A DNA stretch of 64,000 bases from Catenaria anguillulae PL171 (taxonomy: Eukaryota; Blastocladiomycota; Blastocladiomycetes; Blastocladiales; Catenariaceae). The position numbers and the translations under genes were made by a program. The stretch is from assembly GCA_002102555.1 (NCBI GenBank), contig MCFL01000065.1, positions 1-64,000 on the forward strand. The letters are read 5' to 3'. The notes under the pieces were generated by a model. The model was not told the DNA's origin and did no database searches. It saw nothing but the letters and a program-made list of their open reading frames with translations. Below, one piece after another: positions 21,823 to 33,552 of the stretch (position 1 is the first letter of the stretch; every line of letters begins with the position of its first letter).

Positions 21823-22599
21823 ATGCCGAAATCTTCAAAGCCCGGCAAGTCAGCACAACAAAATGCAACCAAGCAAGCCAAGACGGGCCAGCTCACTTGT
21901 ACAACACCGGCCGCGGCAGATCCATTCGTATCATTGCCGCCATGGAAGCACCTGCCAAAGGACCCAAAACCGACCCTTACTCCAATTGCTCCCGACCTTC
22001 CTGGTCAACTCTTTGTCATCGAGCACGCCCTGCCCGCCCACGTCTGTACCGCGCTGATTGACGCAGCGGAATCATACGGGTTTGCCCCGGCAGAAAAGAA
22101 CCTTCGGCCGAAAAAGGGGTTTGCCTTTCGCGATAGCGGCCGCATTGCACTTCCTGGCCATCTCGACTTGACCAAGCGCCTCGAATCCATCCTGTTGCCA
22201 GTCATTGAAAAATCCGTGTTGCATCCAGACTCTGGCGCACAGCCAAGCGCCCTGTACAACCTCATTCGCTTGTACAAGTACGAGCGTGGCCAATCGTTTG
22301 GGTGCCATTACGACGATTCTGTGTCTGTTCCGGCGCAAGGTGGTGGGAGGACAGAGTACACGCTGTTGGTGTATCTTTCGGGTGGGCAAGAGGACAAGGC
22401 AAATGCGCTTGCCGGCGGGGAGACTGTCTTTTATCATCCGGATTCGAAGCGCAAGGTGGTGGCAAGCGTTGCGCCGATTCAAGGGCGTGCATTATTGCAC
22501 CGACATGGTCATGCCTGTCTGTTGCACGAGGGGGCTGCGGTGGAGAAGGGAGTCAAGTATGTGCTGAGGTCTGATGTGATTTACCCTGCTTCAAAGTAA
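21823..22599 (+). CDS. 2-oxoglutarate/Fe(II) oxygenase, prolyl 4-hydroxylase-like
   Basis: A single-exon, 258-residue protein with a P4H-type double-stranded beta-helix. The iron ligands fit HxD at His162 and Asp164 (FGCHYDDSV) and the distal His235 in CLLHEGAAVEKG. The Lys of GVKYVLRSDV is the likely 2-oxoglutarate contact. Other family traits are LYKYERGQSFGCH before the metal site, EYTLLVYLSG after it, and AGGETVFY. A Lys/Gln-rich N terminus of about 35 residues lacks a signal peptide, so it probably acts in the cytosol or nucleus. Substrate is unknown; fungal relatives are generally uncharacterised. Confidence 0.85.
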   Translation: MPKSSKPGKSAQQNATKQAKTGQLTCTTPAAADPFVSLPPWKHLPKDPKPTLTPIAPDLPGQLFVIEHALPAHVCTALIDAAESYGFAPAEKNLRPKKGFAFRDSGRIALPGHLDLTKRLESILLPVIEKSVLHPDSGAQPSALYNLIRLYKYERGQSFGCHYDDSVSVPAQGGGRTEYTLLVYLSGGQEDKANALAGGETVFYHPDSKRKVVASVAPIQGRALLHRHGHACLLHEGAAVEKGVKYVLRSDVIYPASK

Positions 22600-23254
22600 A
22601 AGGGCTCTGTAGGCGTCGTAACAGAACGTTTTGGCACATGACGGCTGCTAACGCTCCCGAAGAAGTGAATATGCGAGCAGGAGGGACAGTCGAATGCGTC
22701 GTGAGACATCGTGATCGAGGGCCTCAACACGCGCCGCATCCCAGCCCGCCACCAGCTCTGACAGCCTCTCACTGGGTTCTGCATTCATCTCTGCGCCTCG
22801 CCACTTGCCCGGTACAGTGCTTCAAGTCGCCATTCAATGCTGCAGATGAGGTTCATGCGCTGACAGAGGTTCTTGGAGCGATGTGGTGTCAATGCACATC
22901 ACATCCCAGTCTGAAGTCACTGCTGCCCAAACTTGCAGAGCTCTAGATAGACTCGTGCGAAGAATCAAACCAGCAATTGGTTTCCCACTCTCCCATGCCC
23001 ACATCTACCAATGTACACCATAGATATTTAAATGTCCACGATAGAAGTACCATGTTAGCTTCACCACCACATGTCCGTCTCGTTCCCTCGCGGATCTTGT
23101 CCAGCGCGACTGGCCAGCTGCACTCGCAAGTCAATTCACCTCCGGAGCCTGGCCGCGGGCACTGTGGGAATCGGCCCAGTTGCGCTTGCAAGATGTTCAG
23201 GCTGAGGCTAATCGACGAGGAGAGTGGTTCCAAGCGCGGTCGCTGGCAGGAGCC
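22600..23254. other. Intergenic stretch and possible 5' exon of the next gene
   Basis: No gene is supported in 22600-23040. From about 23040 the frame of the next gene is open without an ATG until 23255 (for example LVQRDWPAALASQF and LWESAQLRLQDVQAEA). Part of this may be coding and joined to an upstream exon with a signal peptide that I could not identify. Confidence 0.4.
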
Positions 23255-25257
23255 ATGGTTCTCGAGCTCGGAACGGATCCCACGCCGCCATCCAGCAATA
23301 ATAATACTCTTCCGATTATTCGTCCACGAGACCCAGCTCCCAATCCTAATGTGCCAGCACCTCGAGTATCAATTCCTCCAACGCCGGTCATCCTGCCTCT
23401 TCCATCTGCAACCTCGGAATCGTTCAACCGTGCTTCGACTACCCTCCCCGCCAGCACAAGTGTCGCCAACAGCAACCAACCCATAATTGTTCGCGCGACA
23501 GTCCCGCCCCGTCAAACATCTTCCGCCGGCCGGTTCAGCCAAGGGTCCGAGCCCACACCAAAGCCACTTGTTCCAAACTCGATTCTCCTCTACTTGTTTT
23601 CAGACTCGAGCACAATTCTCGTATACCCAAGCAACTCGAGTCTCCCGGAAAACCTGCCAGCAAAACTTGTCAAATGCAGCGATGCCAACAGTGATGCAAC
23701 GCGGCCGGAGGTTACGACGCCGCTGCAACGACGCTCGGCGCTTACCCTTGGATGCATTCGGCTGTCGTCGAGTCCAAATCCCGAGTCATGCTTTGTTGCG
23801 ACAGACCTGCGATCATTGGCATGTGGATCCAGCCTGAGCGGAACCAGCTGCCGAGGAAGTCCAGTGTTTCTCGACACGGCTGCGAGCGAGGCGTCAGCGG
23901 CAAATCAACCACCAAAGTGGATTGTTGCGAGCGTCATTGGTGGAGCATTTGTCTTCATTTGCGCAATTGTGCGTTTTGCGATTCCTTGTCCGCTACATAC
24001 ACCAACTGCCAATTATGATACTGACCATTCCCCTACTTGAATTGTATTAAGTTGCTCATCGGTTGGTTCATTGCTCGAGCTCGCCGCCTGCGATCCCCCC
24101 GTCTCACAGACCCCGAGTTTGCTGGGCTGTATGGCGAATCGAGCCTTTCCCAGACACAGCTACCGCCTCGTCGCGACTCGCTACTCGCCCCGACCGCATA
24201 CACGACGCAACGCCATGACCCATATGGACCAGGAGAGGGTCGCCGAAACTCCACTTCATCGGTCCCGCTTCTGCAATCATCGTGCTATCATGACCACCGC
24301 CTCGATACATCGGATCAGCCAATTGTTCCCCGCCAGTACCGACGAGCGTCGGATTCGTTTGCGATAGACGCTCGGTTGGGCGAACAGAGCCCGATCTTGC
24401 AACAGGTACAGGAGCAAATGCTTCGGCAGCAAGTTCAGCAAGCGCAGAGCGAGGATCAGGATGGACCGCAAAGTCCGTCGGCACCGCCGCAGAGGGCGGG
24501 CGACAATCCAGCAGGAGCGCTCTCGCGGCTACGACAACTGCTCTTTGCACCATCGTCCACGCCTCGTCCGCAATCGCTGCCACCGCCCGAATCTCCGCCA
24601 ACATTCGAGCGAACACTTCGCCGGACTAATCGCACACTTCGCGGTGTCATTCCACCTACCCCATCCGGTGGTGGCATGCAATCAGTGTACTTGCTTCCCC
24701 TGACATTTGGCCATCAACCAAGCCCACACATCACACTTCTTCCTGCGCTCCCCAACCTCACGTCCTCGGCTATGCAAGATCTGTTGAACGGCTGGACTCG
24801 CGTCCGATTTCTCGCGCAAGCCGCCGTGCACCACCTACCCATGGAATCGCGGGCCTTGGCCTTGTCGGCCGTGGGTACCGCGCTCATTGACGCGCTGCGC
24901 TTCACGGACCATTTGCGCCTCACGTTTCCGTCTACACCAACCGTGTCTGAACTGCGTGAATCGTCCACATCCACTCAAGGCATGTTGCAATGGTTTCACG
25001 CGGCCGAACAAGCCGTACGCGACGTGGACCCCGCACATGTTCCGCCGTCGCATCCGTTCTTTGCAGCCACGGTTGGCATCGTCACTCAGGCACAGCAGGC
25101 CGCCAATCAGGTGTGGGTGCCATTGGACAAGAGCCAGGTGGTGGATGCGGGAAGAGTGGTACGGGCGGCGCTGATTGCCTTGGTGCGGATCAATGTGTGG
25201 TCCCGTTTGTTGCGGGTATCATGGGGATTCCTGGGCGGCCGATGGATGCACGGGTGA
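23255..25257 (+). CDS. Single-pass membrane protein with Pro/Ser-rich ectodomain
   Basis: An unrecognised protein of about 640 residues. The N-terminal part is Pro, Ser and Thr rich. A single hydrophobic span (KWIVASVIGGAFVFICAI, then LLIGWFI after the intron) is split by an intron (about 23970-24052, GTGCGT...TTAAG). A basic stop-transfer RARRLRSPR follows, then a long cytoplasmic region with a Gln-rich helix (QQVQEQMLRQQVQQAQ) and a folded-looking C-terminal part (MQDLLNGWTRVRFLAQ, LALSAVGTALIDALRF). The layout is like the kelch-like surface proteins but there is no sequence match. The C terminus is uncertain: a third frame stays open to about 25454 with coding-like composition, so a frame break near 25190-25210 is possible. 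Confidence 0.6.
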
Positions 25258-25892
25258 TGACGGCCGACACGAGGGCTGGATCTCCTGCACCCGCGTCCGG
25301 AGAGCGATCGTTGAGCGTGGGAATGCGGACTGGTGGGGCTGGTGGCGCACGTAGCTTGGTGGTGGAGCGGGCCGTGTTCCCAGGGTTGATGGATTTGGCG
25401 ACAGGCAGAGTCTTGTGTCCGTGTGTGTGCACAGTTGAGTCGAGCGTCTCATGACGCGAAAGTTAATACATCCAGTCAATCCACTTTCCAAGCGTGTTTG
25501 TGTTTGTGCCAGTATCTGAGATGTACATCTCCTTCACAAACTTGTGCATGTTTACCTCCAGTTCATAGTTCGACGGATGGATGGATGGATGCGAGGCGGG
25601 CCTCGGGCTTGGATGAGGCGCATCCCGGGCGCATTCGGCACCATTCAGGAGTGACCAAAATTAGATCGTGAGACAGACGCGCCGACGAGTGAGTTGGCAA
25701 TATGGCCTGGCCTTTCCGCAGGCTGACCTCGAGCATGCGCATTGCCAGCAGCGGCAGGCTGGAGCCGAAGCCTCTGTCTCGCTGTCTGGCCTGGCCGTCA
25801 TCCCTCTCACTCACGGTATTGGCTTTCTCTTTCCGCCCCGCCGCTGACCATGATCCATTGATAGAACCATCCAACATCAACTCACTCACGCA
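25258..25892. other. Intergenic region before the antiporter gene
   Basis: About 635 bases. The first 200 may belong to the preceding gene if its frame is broken. The rest has no coding signature; a GATG triplicate (GGATGGATGGATG) occurs near 25576. No gene supported. Confidence 0.4.
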
Positions 25893-28800
25893 ATGTCATC
25901 GGCACACTCGACCAGTGCCCTGTCCTTCAGGACGGCGCCCACCAGTTCGAGGTCCCCTTCTCGGTCACGGTCACGGTCTCGGTCCGGTCGCCATCCCCTC
26001 CGAGCGGCGGCAACAGCGGCAGCGAGTCGCCCGCCCGTCGTAAGCGATCGCCCACCACTTCTTCGGACCGCACGGCCTTCCTTGTGCCGCCCGATGCACC
26101 CGCTCTCCCTCCCTTGGTCGTTCAACAGCAGCCGCTGACGGTTGACACTTCGGTTGCAGCGCACATCCCCGTGCCCGTGCCCGCTCCGGCGGCACCCTGG
26201 CGGCCAGTGCATCCCAACGGTCCCGCTCCTCTCGTTCTGGACGCCAGCAACAACAATTGCCACAAACTTTCATGCTCGACACGGCTTCCGAGACGCCCTG
26301 TCCACTCGACGGGTGACGACGCTGGCGCCGGTCAGCTGACGGCCACTTCCGAGGACGACCCAATGCCCATGCACTCTTCGCAAACCCCGTTTCTGCCGGG
26401 GCGGGCAGTGCTGGCAGCGGCGTGACCAGTCTCGTTTCGCCGTATCAGGATGCCGTCCGCAATCAGCATCATTCGCGCAACAGCTCGCTCGTGTCCTTCA
26501 CGCCATCCCCCTCGTCAACCCCCGAGCATTCGCCACGTTACCCACACCATTCGCGTCGCCGTGGATCTGCTTCCCGCCCGCACCACGGGCCGGTGGTAGT
26601 AACGGCGGTTCTGCAGGCCACCGCCGCTCGCACCACCATCATGCGCATGGCCACGCTGCGCATCACCGCCGCCATCGCACCGTCCGCGGGTCGCCCGGGG
26701 CTCTGGCTCTGACGTTCGTCGCGCGCCTCGCCCTCCTCCCCGCCCACCGCGCAGTATTCGGTCTGCTTCTGCATATGCTTCATCGCACCGCGCCTCATCC
26801 TCTTCGTCATCCGACTCGGAATCGGATTCCGACAACCACATTTCCGACTCGGACATGCACTCGGAAGCTGGCACGGCTCGGACCTTTGAATCCAACTCGT
26901 CGTACGCTGCGGGCGGCGCCCCACGCACCGTCAAGGAACGGCAGGCGGCGATTAACCAGGAGCATCCTTTTGGGTTCCGGTTGTGGAAACCGGCCTTGTA
27001 CAAGAAGAAGCGTGGCATTGATTTGACGGCCGAACAAGAATTGTTTTCGGGCCTGTCGCCGCGCATGACACCCACGGCCGCAGCAGCTGCCGCCCAGGGA
27101 GGAATTCCTGGAAGTCCGACATTCACTTCACTCCGGTCCCGCCGGTCACGCATGACGGCGGCCGCGGCGGCCACGCCCGGCGGATTTGGCGGCGAGGCAA
27201 CCTACATTTCGGGCGACGCTACCATGATTGCCGGGATTCTCCCCTCACGTCGCGCCGCATTTTCCAAGTCGCTGCCATGCTCAATCCGTGGAATCTCGTG
27301 TGGACACTTGCGTGTGGGCTTCCGCTTGCCGTCTCGACCTTGCTCGCCAGTTTGTTGATTCTGATCGTGTCTCTTGGGTTTGCCTATCCGACATCGCTCG
27401 CACTTGCTCGTCTTGCCGGATACTGGGCGTGGCCTTGGGGCCGCGACCTCGTCAAAGTCCACCGGATTCCCGCTTCGGCGCTGTCGCCCACCAAATGGCT
27501 CACGCGCGTCGCATTGCTTGGCCTCGCCGCGCCCGTGTACTTTGTGTGTGCGGCGCGTGCTGGATGGGCGTCGTTTACATTCCCATGGCAAAGGCAACCA
27601 AGCGCGTGTGGGTCGGCATGTGGACCGACCCTTTGGCGCTCGTGGTGGATGGGTTGTGGCCGCTGATGCCAGTGCCCATGTGGCCATGGTCCCTGTGGAC
27701 CGGCTAGCGGATCCGGGTGGCGCAGTGCCGGATTGGGTGCCTGGAAACGATGAGGAAGCAGGCCGGCCCTTGATTGGCGGCTTTTCGTCCGACGAGGACG
27801 AGCAGGGTAACAGCGCGCGTCAGCACCAGCCGGCCATGGTCCGAGGCGAGGTCGTGTTGTGTATCGCCAGAGCCGGTGGATTGAGGTACCTCAAGTACAC
27901 GTGGCATGGGACCAACGTCATGTTTGTCAACCTGATTCCGTTTGTGCTGTGGGTTGTTGCCGAAGGATACGTCCTGTCTGCGGCTACGGGTGGCAGCGGC
28001 GGCGACCACGACGATGCCTCTGGCCAAGCGCTCCGCCTCTTTCCCTGTGCCTGCTCGCCACCATCCCACTCTCGTACTTTATCGGTATGGCCGTGGCCTC
28101 CATTTCTGCCCAGTCGTCGCCTGCGGTCGGCGCGGTGCTCAACGCCACGTTTGGATCCATCATTGAAATCACGCTCTACTCGCTCGCGCTGCACAATGGC
28201 AAGCACGAGCTGGTTGAAGGTGCTGTCACGGGACTTTGCTCGGCGTGCTGCTGTTACTGCCGGGCGTGTCCATGATTGCTGGCGGATTGAGGCACAAGCA
28301 GATGCGATTCAATGCCAAGTCGGCTGGTGTGTCCAATACCATGTTGATTATGACCCTGATTGGCGGGTTTACCCCAACTTGTTCAACCAAATCTTTGGCA
28401 GTGTACGTTTTCATTCAATCCTGTTGCTCGTACCGAGCGCAAGATAAGGCTGACAACCTCGCTGCATTTACGCGAGTGTAGTTTGATATGCGGTGTGCTC
28501 GGTGCACTGAGAGCTCGTGCAGTGACTGTACCAATGTACCTCGCCCGCCCGGTCGGATTACGTTTACTTGAATGCTGTGGTTCCGCTGTCGCGGATTTGT
28601 GCCGTCATTTTGCCTCTGGTACGTTTTTCTTCGCTGCATTTCCCTCGCATTCCTGTAACCGAGCTCACCACGTTCTTTCACCCAGGTCTACGCAATTGGC
28701 CTCATCTTTTCTCTCAAGACCACAAGAAGCACATTTACCATGCCCCGACCCCGGTATCTGCCCCACCAAGCGCGCCAGTGTCTCACTCTGTCCCCACGTC

Positions 28801-29810
28801 CACGGGCACTGTTCACCGGCTCCCTTCGACACCGCCCAACCAGCAGCATCACCATCACCACAACCCTGCTCAACACCACGGCCAAAACCCGCACTCTGTG
28901 CTCATGCCTGCCTCTTTCATGCCGCCAGGATCGTACGCGTCGCTCGCAACCCCCGGGTCGCCCACCATGACGCTGTCGCTGCCCGCCGCGGCCATGTCGC
29001 ACTCGACCAGCACCGCGACCAACTCGCGCTCGCACCCAATGACACCCCGCCGCCCGCGCCCGCGCATGTCACCGATGACGACCACGAGCACGATGGCCAC
29101 GGTGGGGGGGCGGTGGCCACGAAGCCCCGAATGGTCCCGTGGCACATCCATGTTTGTGCTCATTTCGTGCACCATCACGTTTGCGCTGATTGCCGAGCTG
29201 CTCGTCGACACGATCGAGGCCGTGTTGCATTCGGTGCCTTGGATCCCCGAAAAGTTTTTGGGCGTGACGCTGGTTGCCCTTGTTCCGTCGCTCACCGAGT
29301 TTGTCAATGCCGCAGCGTTTGCCCTCCAGGGAAATATTTCCCTGAGTTTGGAGATTGGGTCGGCGTACGCGGTGCAAGTGGCGCTCATTCAAATTCCTGC
29401 CCTGGTCTGGTACAGTGTCATTTCCGAATACTTGGGTATTGTGCCCAAGGGGGGATTAGGCGGCGGGTCTAGGATGCTCGCCTTGATTTTCCCGAGCTGG
29501 GACTTTGTTTGTGTGTTTTTGAGCGTTTTTTTGCTCAGTTATGTGTACATGGAGGGCAACAGCAACTACTTCAAGGTACGCTGGTTCTTCTTGCACGAAA
29601 CAGCGTCGAGTCGGCACTGACAATCATTTTCGTTTTCTTCCTGTTCAGGGTGCGATTTTAACGGCCGCATACACAGTCTTGATCGCCGCATTTTACTTTG
29701 CGTCCATCTTGCCCGTACACGCTCCGCTGTCGCAGTCGTTTGTCAAGTTTTCCGCTTTTTCGCCAGCTTTGTCATCGTCGACCGCATTCCATAGATTGGA
29801 TGAATTGTGA
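25893..29810 (+). CDS. VNX1-like vacuolar cation/proton antiporter (CaCA/CAX superfamily), several frame breaks
   Basis: A membrane exchanger of the fungal VNX1/YNL321W class, expected to move monovalent cations or calcium into the vacuole against protons. The cytosolic N terminus is Ser/Arg and Pro rich. The class signature INQEHPFGFRLWKPALYKKK is near 26950. The CAX half-repeats appear as VGAVLNATFGSIIEITLYSL (about 28125), LLLPGVSMIAGGLRHKQMRF, then LVPSLTEFVNAAAFALQGNI (about 29285). Between the halves is a loop with MRCARCTESSCSDC and a long His/Pro-rich insert. Introns I can place are about 28396-28480, 28619-28684 and 29576-29648. Frame shifts near 27240-27280, 27570, 27690, 28050, 28230, 28550 and 28725 are not introns; two coincide with conserved residues continuing in the next frame (SDYVYLN and KTHKKH). 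Confidence 0.8.
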
Positions 29811-30065
29811 GCGTCGACATTTCCTCTTGTGTTCCCTATGCAGCTGTTTTGTTTACTTTGCGGTTGTCCCTCCTCCTTTTCTGTCCCATTCTCGGTATCC
29901 TTGATCCTTTTTCTCTCTCGCTAGTGTAGTATCGCTCAATACAACCCATTCTCTTGCTCGTCATTGCACTTGACCCCATGGCGTTAAACAAGACTTTTGA
30001 ATTGATTACAATACACACGAAATGATCCACTAACGACAAGTCTTGCGAGTATCATCAACCTCAAG

Positions 30066-32866
30066 CTAGGCTTCCTCTTCCTCAGACGATACTTCTTGGT
30101 CGCTGCTACTGCTCTGCTCAGCCTGGTCCGCATCTCCTTGCTCGTCGTCGTTATCCACAAGCACCATTGGCGTCCGATCGTACTCGTCGTCTCCCTCATC
30201 CGCATATACATCATCGTCCGCACCATCACTCTGGCGCCTGCGAATCCCACCCAGGGACGCAATCAGGTCCAAGGACGATGCATCGGCCATGCCCTCGTTG
30301 TCTTGACCATCGTCCACATCCATTCCATGGTCCTCCTCGTCCGAGTAAAACATGGCATCCTCATGCTCGGCCTCGAGCAACTGCTTTCGCAGCGTTTCCA
30401 AATCCGGCACGTTGGCCCCAGCCCCCGGCGTAGCCATCCCGACTCTGCGGAAGCTTGGCCAAACACCATTTCGTCCACCTCATCCACACCTTCTCCCCCT
30501 TGACCTCGCCTTCAGCGGCGGCCTCTGCCTCTGCCTCTGCATGCACCTCTCCCGGCTTGGCTCCCCATGTCCTCGCTCCAGGCCCATCCTCCAACCCGCT
30601 CTTCCAAACCACCCCAAACTCGAAAAACCGATTGTTGACCATGAACGCAAACACTGCAGCAAATGCGAATGCTCCAAGCGCATCTCCCTTTCGAGCAGCC
30701 GCTCCAGCAACGGCGCGCGCTTTCCACGACCGCATACATGCCCGGGGCATTGTCTGCCTCGAGCTCGCCCGGCGCGAGCGCGTGCCGAAACTTGCAGTTG
30801 GCGCCGTGCGGGCACGTCTGGTTGTTGCGAATGAAGCGGCACAGCGGGGCGGCCAAGGCGGACGAGGTCGAGGCTAGGGGGAGTTCGCCGCGGGCAAGCC
30901 GGGCTTGCTGGTCGGCGGCTTTGGCGGCAATGTTGGCGTCGGTTGGATACCGCTTTTTGCGGTCAGCAATCCATTGTGCGATTTGTTCGGGCGTGTCGAG
31001 CTTGATGTGTGCGGGGAGAAGAATTTCGCCCTGGTCGCCATCCCTGAGTGTGCACTCATGATGTTAGTGATGAGCACTGGGTCAAGACAGTTAGATGGCA
31101 ACATTGCGTACTCTTGATGCATGCCATGCGCCTCCATCTCGTGAAACTTGACTGCGCGCTGGCTCGCCTGGTACGTGCATTGCGGCTGCGAGCAATTGAC
31201 ATGCGTGTCAAGGTGGGAGCGCAGCTGCGAGGCAGACGGGAAGGTCTTGTCGCACGGCTCGCATTGAAAAGTACTATGTCATGGATGTCCAAACGTGTTC
31301 AGTCAATGCCAGTCAGCAGATTTAAAGCAGGTTGGTAACATACGGCTTGGCGCGCCCGCCACCCACGCCCGCGTTCGGGCCGTACAAGTCCTTGTATCCA
31401 CGCACGGCGCGCTGGTCGTCATGCGTCGCCTGGTTCGGGTACGGCGACTGCCCGGTGCCTGCAGGCATGTGGTTGGGCATCGTGCTCGTGCGATTGTCAG
31501 CACCGCCGCCGCCTCCAAACATGGCAAACAAGGCCGACGACGGCTTTTGCGCGGGCTGCTGCTGATGGTGCTGCTGCTGCTGTTGCTGCTTTTGTTGCTG
31601 GTGCCGCTGGCTCGGCGCAGGCGGCAGGCCAAACTTGTTGGTGGCCGGCAGGCTTGCTGCACGGTTGTGGGGCGGCTGGGAAGCGGCCTGGGCAGGCGGA
31701 GCCGGTGGGGCAGAGTTGAATGTCATGAGCGACGCCCAGCCGGATCCGCTCGCGGGTGCACTTGTGTTTGCCGGTGGTGCTTGGCGGACGGGCGACGCCG
31801 CGCGTCCAACGGGCGGTGGCGAAAAGTTGCGTGCGGGCTGCTGATGCTGGTTCTGTTTCCACGGCGCGACGGGCGACGCGGGCTGATGCCTGGCTGCTGC
31901 TCGCCACCACTACGGTTAAACCTGTCCCGATCACGGTTTCCACCCCCACCGCCAGTCTCGTGCTGGTGATGGCGCTGCGGCCCACCACCGTGGCGATACT
32001 CGCGATCCCTCTCTTCTCCTGCGGCCGCAGCACCTGATGACGCCATGCGAAACTGTGCCTCCTGCTGCCTGGCTGCCAGTTCGCGCTTTTGCCGCTGCGA
32101 CAGTGTGTCGCGTGCAGGATATGCCATGGCTCCGTATGCGGGTGCAGCGGCCGTCGACTTGTTCGAAGCGGTCGGGTTCCATGTGGCCGTGTGCGGTTTC
32201 TTTGGCTGTGCGGATGTGGAGGAACCCGAGGAAAGCGCGGAAGGGGCGGGCGGACCAGCGGATGTCCATTGCGCGAGTGCGGCAACTTGCGCGGCGGGTG
32301 AGGTGTTGGATGACGACGAGGAGGCAGGCGGGTATTGCTGTTGCTGCTGCTGCTGCTGCTGATACGATTGAGGTTGCTGTTGCTGCTGTTGCTGAGCGGC
32401 CGCGAGAAGCAAGTTGAGCGCTTGTTGTTGCTGGTTTTGGCCTTGGCCTTGCAGACCTTGGAGCCCTTGTGGCAGTTGAAGACCTTGGCCCGCGGCGAGC
32501 GCCTGGGTGGCCGATTGGATTTGTTGGAAGAGGGCCAATTGCTGTTTCAACAACAGATGGGGATGGAGCTAAGCGATCAATCCACTCCGAATCAACCAAT
32601 GAGAGACACAAACCTGTTGGAGCAAAGCAAGGGCAGCCACGTTGGCGTTGGAATTCGGCTGCTGCTGCTGCTGTTGCTGATACTGTTGTTGCTGAGGCTG
32701 AGATTGAGCTTGCTGCTGTTGCTGTTGCTGCTGCAGAGCAACCCCGCCCAGCTGCTGAGCCAGCGCAGCAAACAGGTTGGCATTTTCGCCACCATGTTGT
32801 TGGCTGCTGCTGCTGCTGCTGCTGGCCTTGGCCCTGCCCCTGGCCACCCAAATAGTTGTTGTACAT
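30066..32866 (-). CDS. NUFIP1-like snoRNP assembly factor with Q-rich N terminus and two zinc fingers
   Basis: Nuclear; NUFIP1/Rsa1 bridges box C/D snoRNP proteins and the R2TP chaperone. Start MYNNYLGGQGQGQ at 32866, then long Gln tracts encoded by CAG/CAA repeats, then Ser/Ala/Pro-rich sequence. A C2H2 finger (FQCEPCDKTFPSASQLRSHL) lies near 31210-31265. The NUFIP1 core follows: IKLDTPEQIAQWIADRKKRY and PTDANI near 30940-31000. Next is a CCCH finger, spacing C-x8-C-x5-C-x3-H (CRFIRNNQTCPHGANCKFRH), near 30790-30850. It ends in a Glu/Asp/Ser acidic tail. Introns occur near 31275-31345, 31055-31115 and 32550-32610. Frame breaks near 32800, 31890, 30730 and 30450 fit missing bases. The three domains together make the assignment firm even though no single frame spans the gene. 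Confidence 0.8.
31561..31612. repeat. CAG/CTG triplet repeat (poly-Gln) 1 in NUFIP1-like gene
   Basis: Imperfect CTG/TTG units on the plus strand encode a Gln/His tract on the minus strand. This is one of four such tracts in the gene. Confidence 0.7.
32334..32400. repeat. CAG/CTG triplet repeat (poly-Gln) 2 in NUFIP1-like gene
   Basis: Mixed CTG and TTG units encode about 19 Gln interrupted by Pro-Gln-Ser-Tyr. Confidence 0.75.
32657..32735. repeat. CAG/CTG triplet repeat (poly-Gln) 3 in NUFIP1-like gene
   Basis: Several CTG/TTG blocks encode Gln tracts interrupted by Tyr, Pro, Ser and Ala residues, upstream of the intron that follows the first exon. Confidence 0.75.
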
Positions 32867-33552
32867 GGCCAAAAATCGCCCAATGCGATATGCGGAGAGA
32901 AGAGAAAAATCGAAAACGACCGACGAAATGAAGATGGATGGACCAAGCGACTCGACCCAAAGCTCAGGAAACGGGCAACAGGACCCCACAGGTTGCCGTA
33001 TCGGTATGAAGACGTCGATTGCTCAAACTGAAAATGAGCAGATGCAGGATTCCGCGATTGTTTGCGCTCGCTTCATTGTTGAAATACACGTTGTCCTTCA
33101 GCGGAGTCAAGCTTGCAAACACGGTGCTGCGCGATCGGCATGGATCGGAGGAGCACGTCTCGCTGCCTCATCCTGTCGTCACAGTTGTCTCGCAGTCAGC
33201 ATCGTCCATGCAGACATGCAGACAGCATATTCTGGCCACCGCTTCTCTGGAAGGCTGGATCAACAGGTCACAAGCCAGAATCTCAGATCCCAACCCTCGA
33301 CTCATCGCACCGGTTTTATAGCGATTCTCGAATATGTACGATCGTCTATGGTAAACTGAAACTGAAAGGACACAAAACACACGGTTGGCTCGATGCAAGT
33401 CATCTAGCTAGTCGCATCAAAGCAATCCTTTTGCCCAACTGGCCAACCCGCCACCTTTCCCAACCAATCGACTTGGCCCACAATCTTGCCATACCCAATC
33501 TTCTTGAGCCCGTCCACATCTGCGCCGACTTGGCCTCCAGCTCCCCTGTCGA
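32867..33552. other. Promoter side of NUFIP1-like gene and 3' flank of F-box-like gene
   Basis: About 690 bases between two minus-strand genes. No frame has a coding signature on either strand. It should contain the NUFIP1-like promoter; no clear TATA. Confidence 0.45.
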
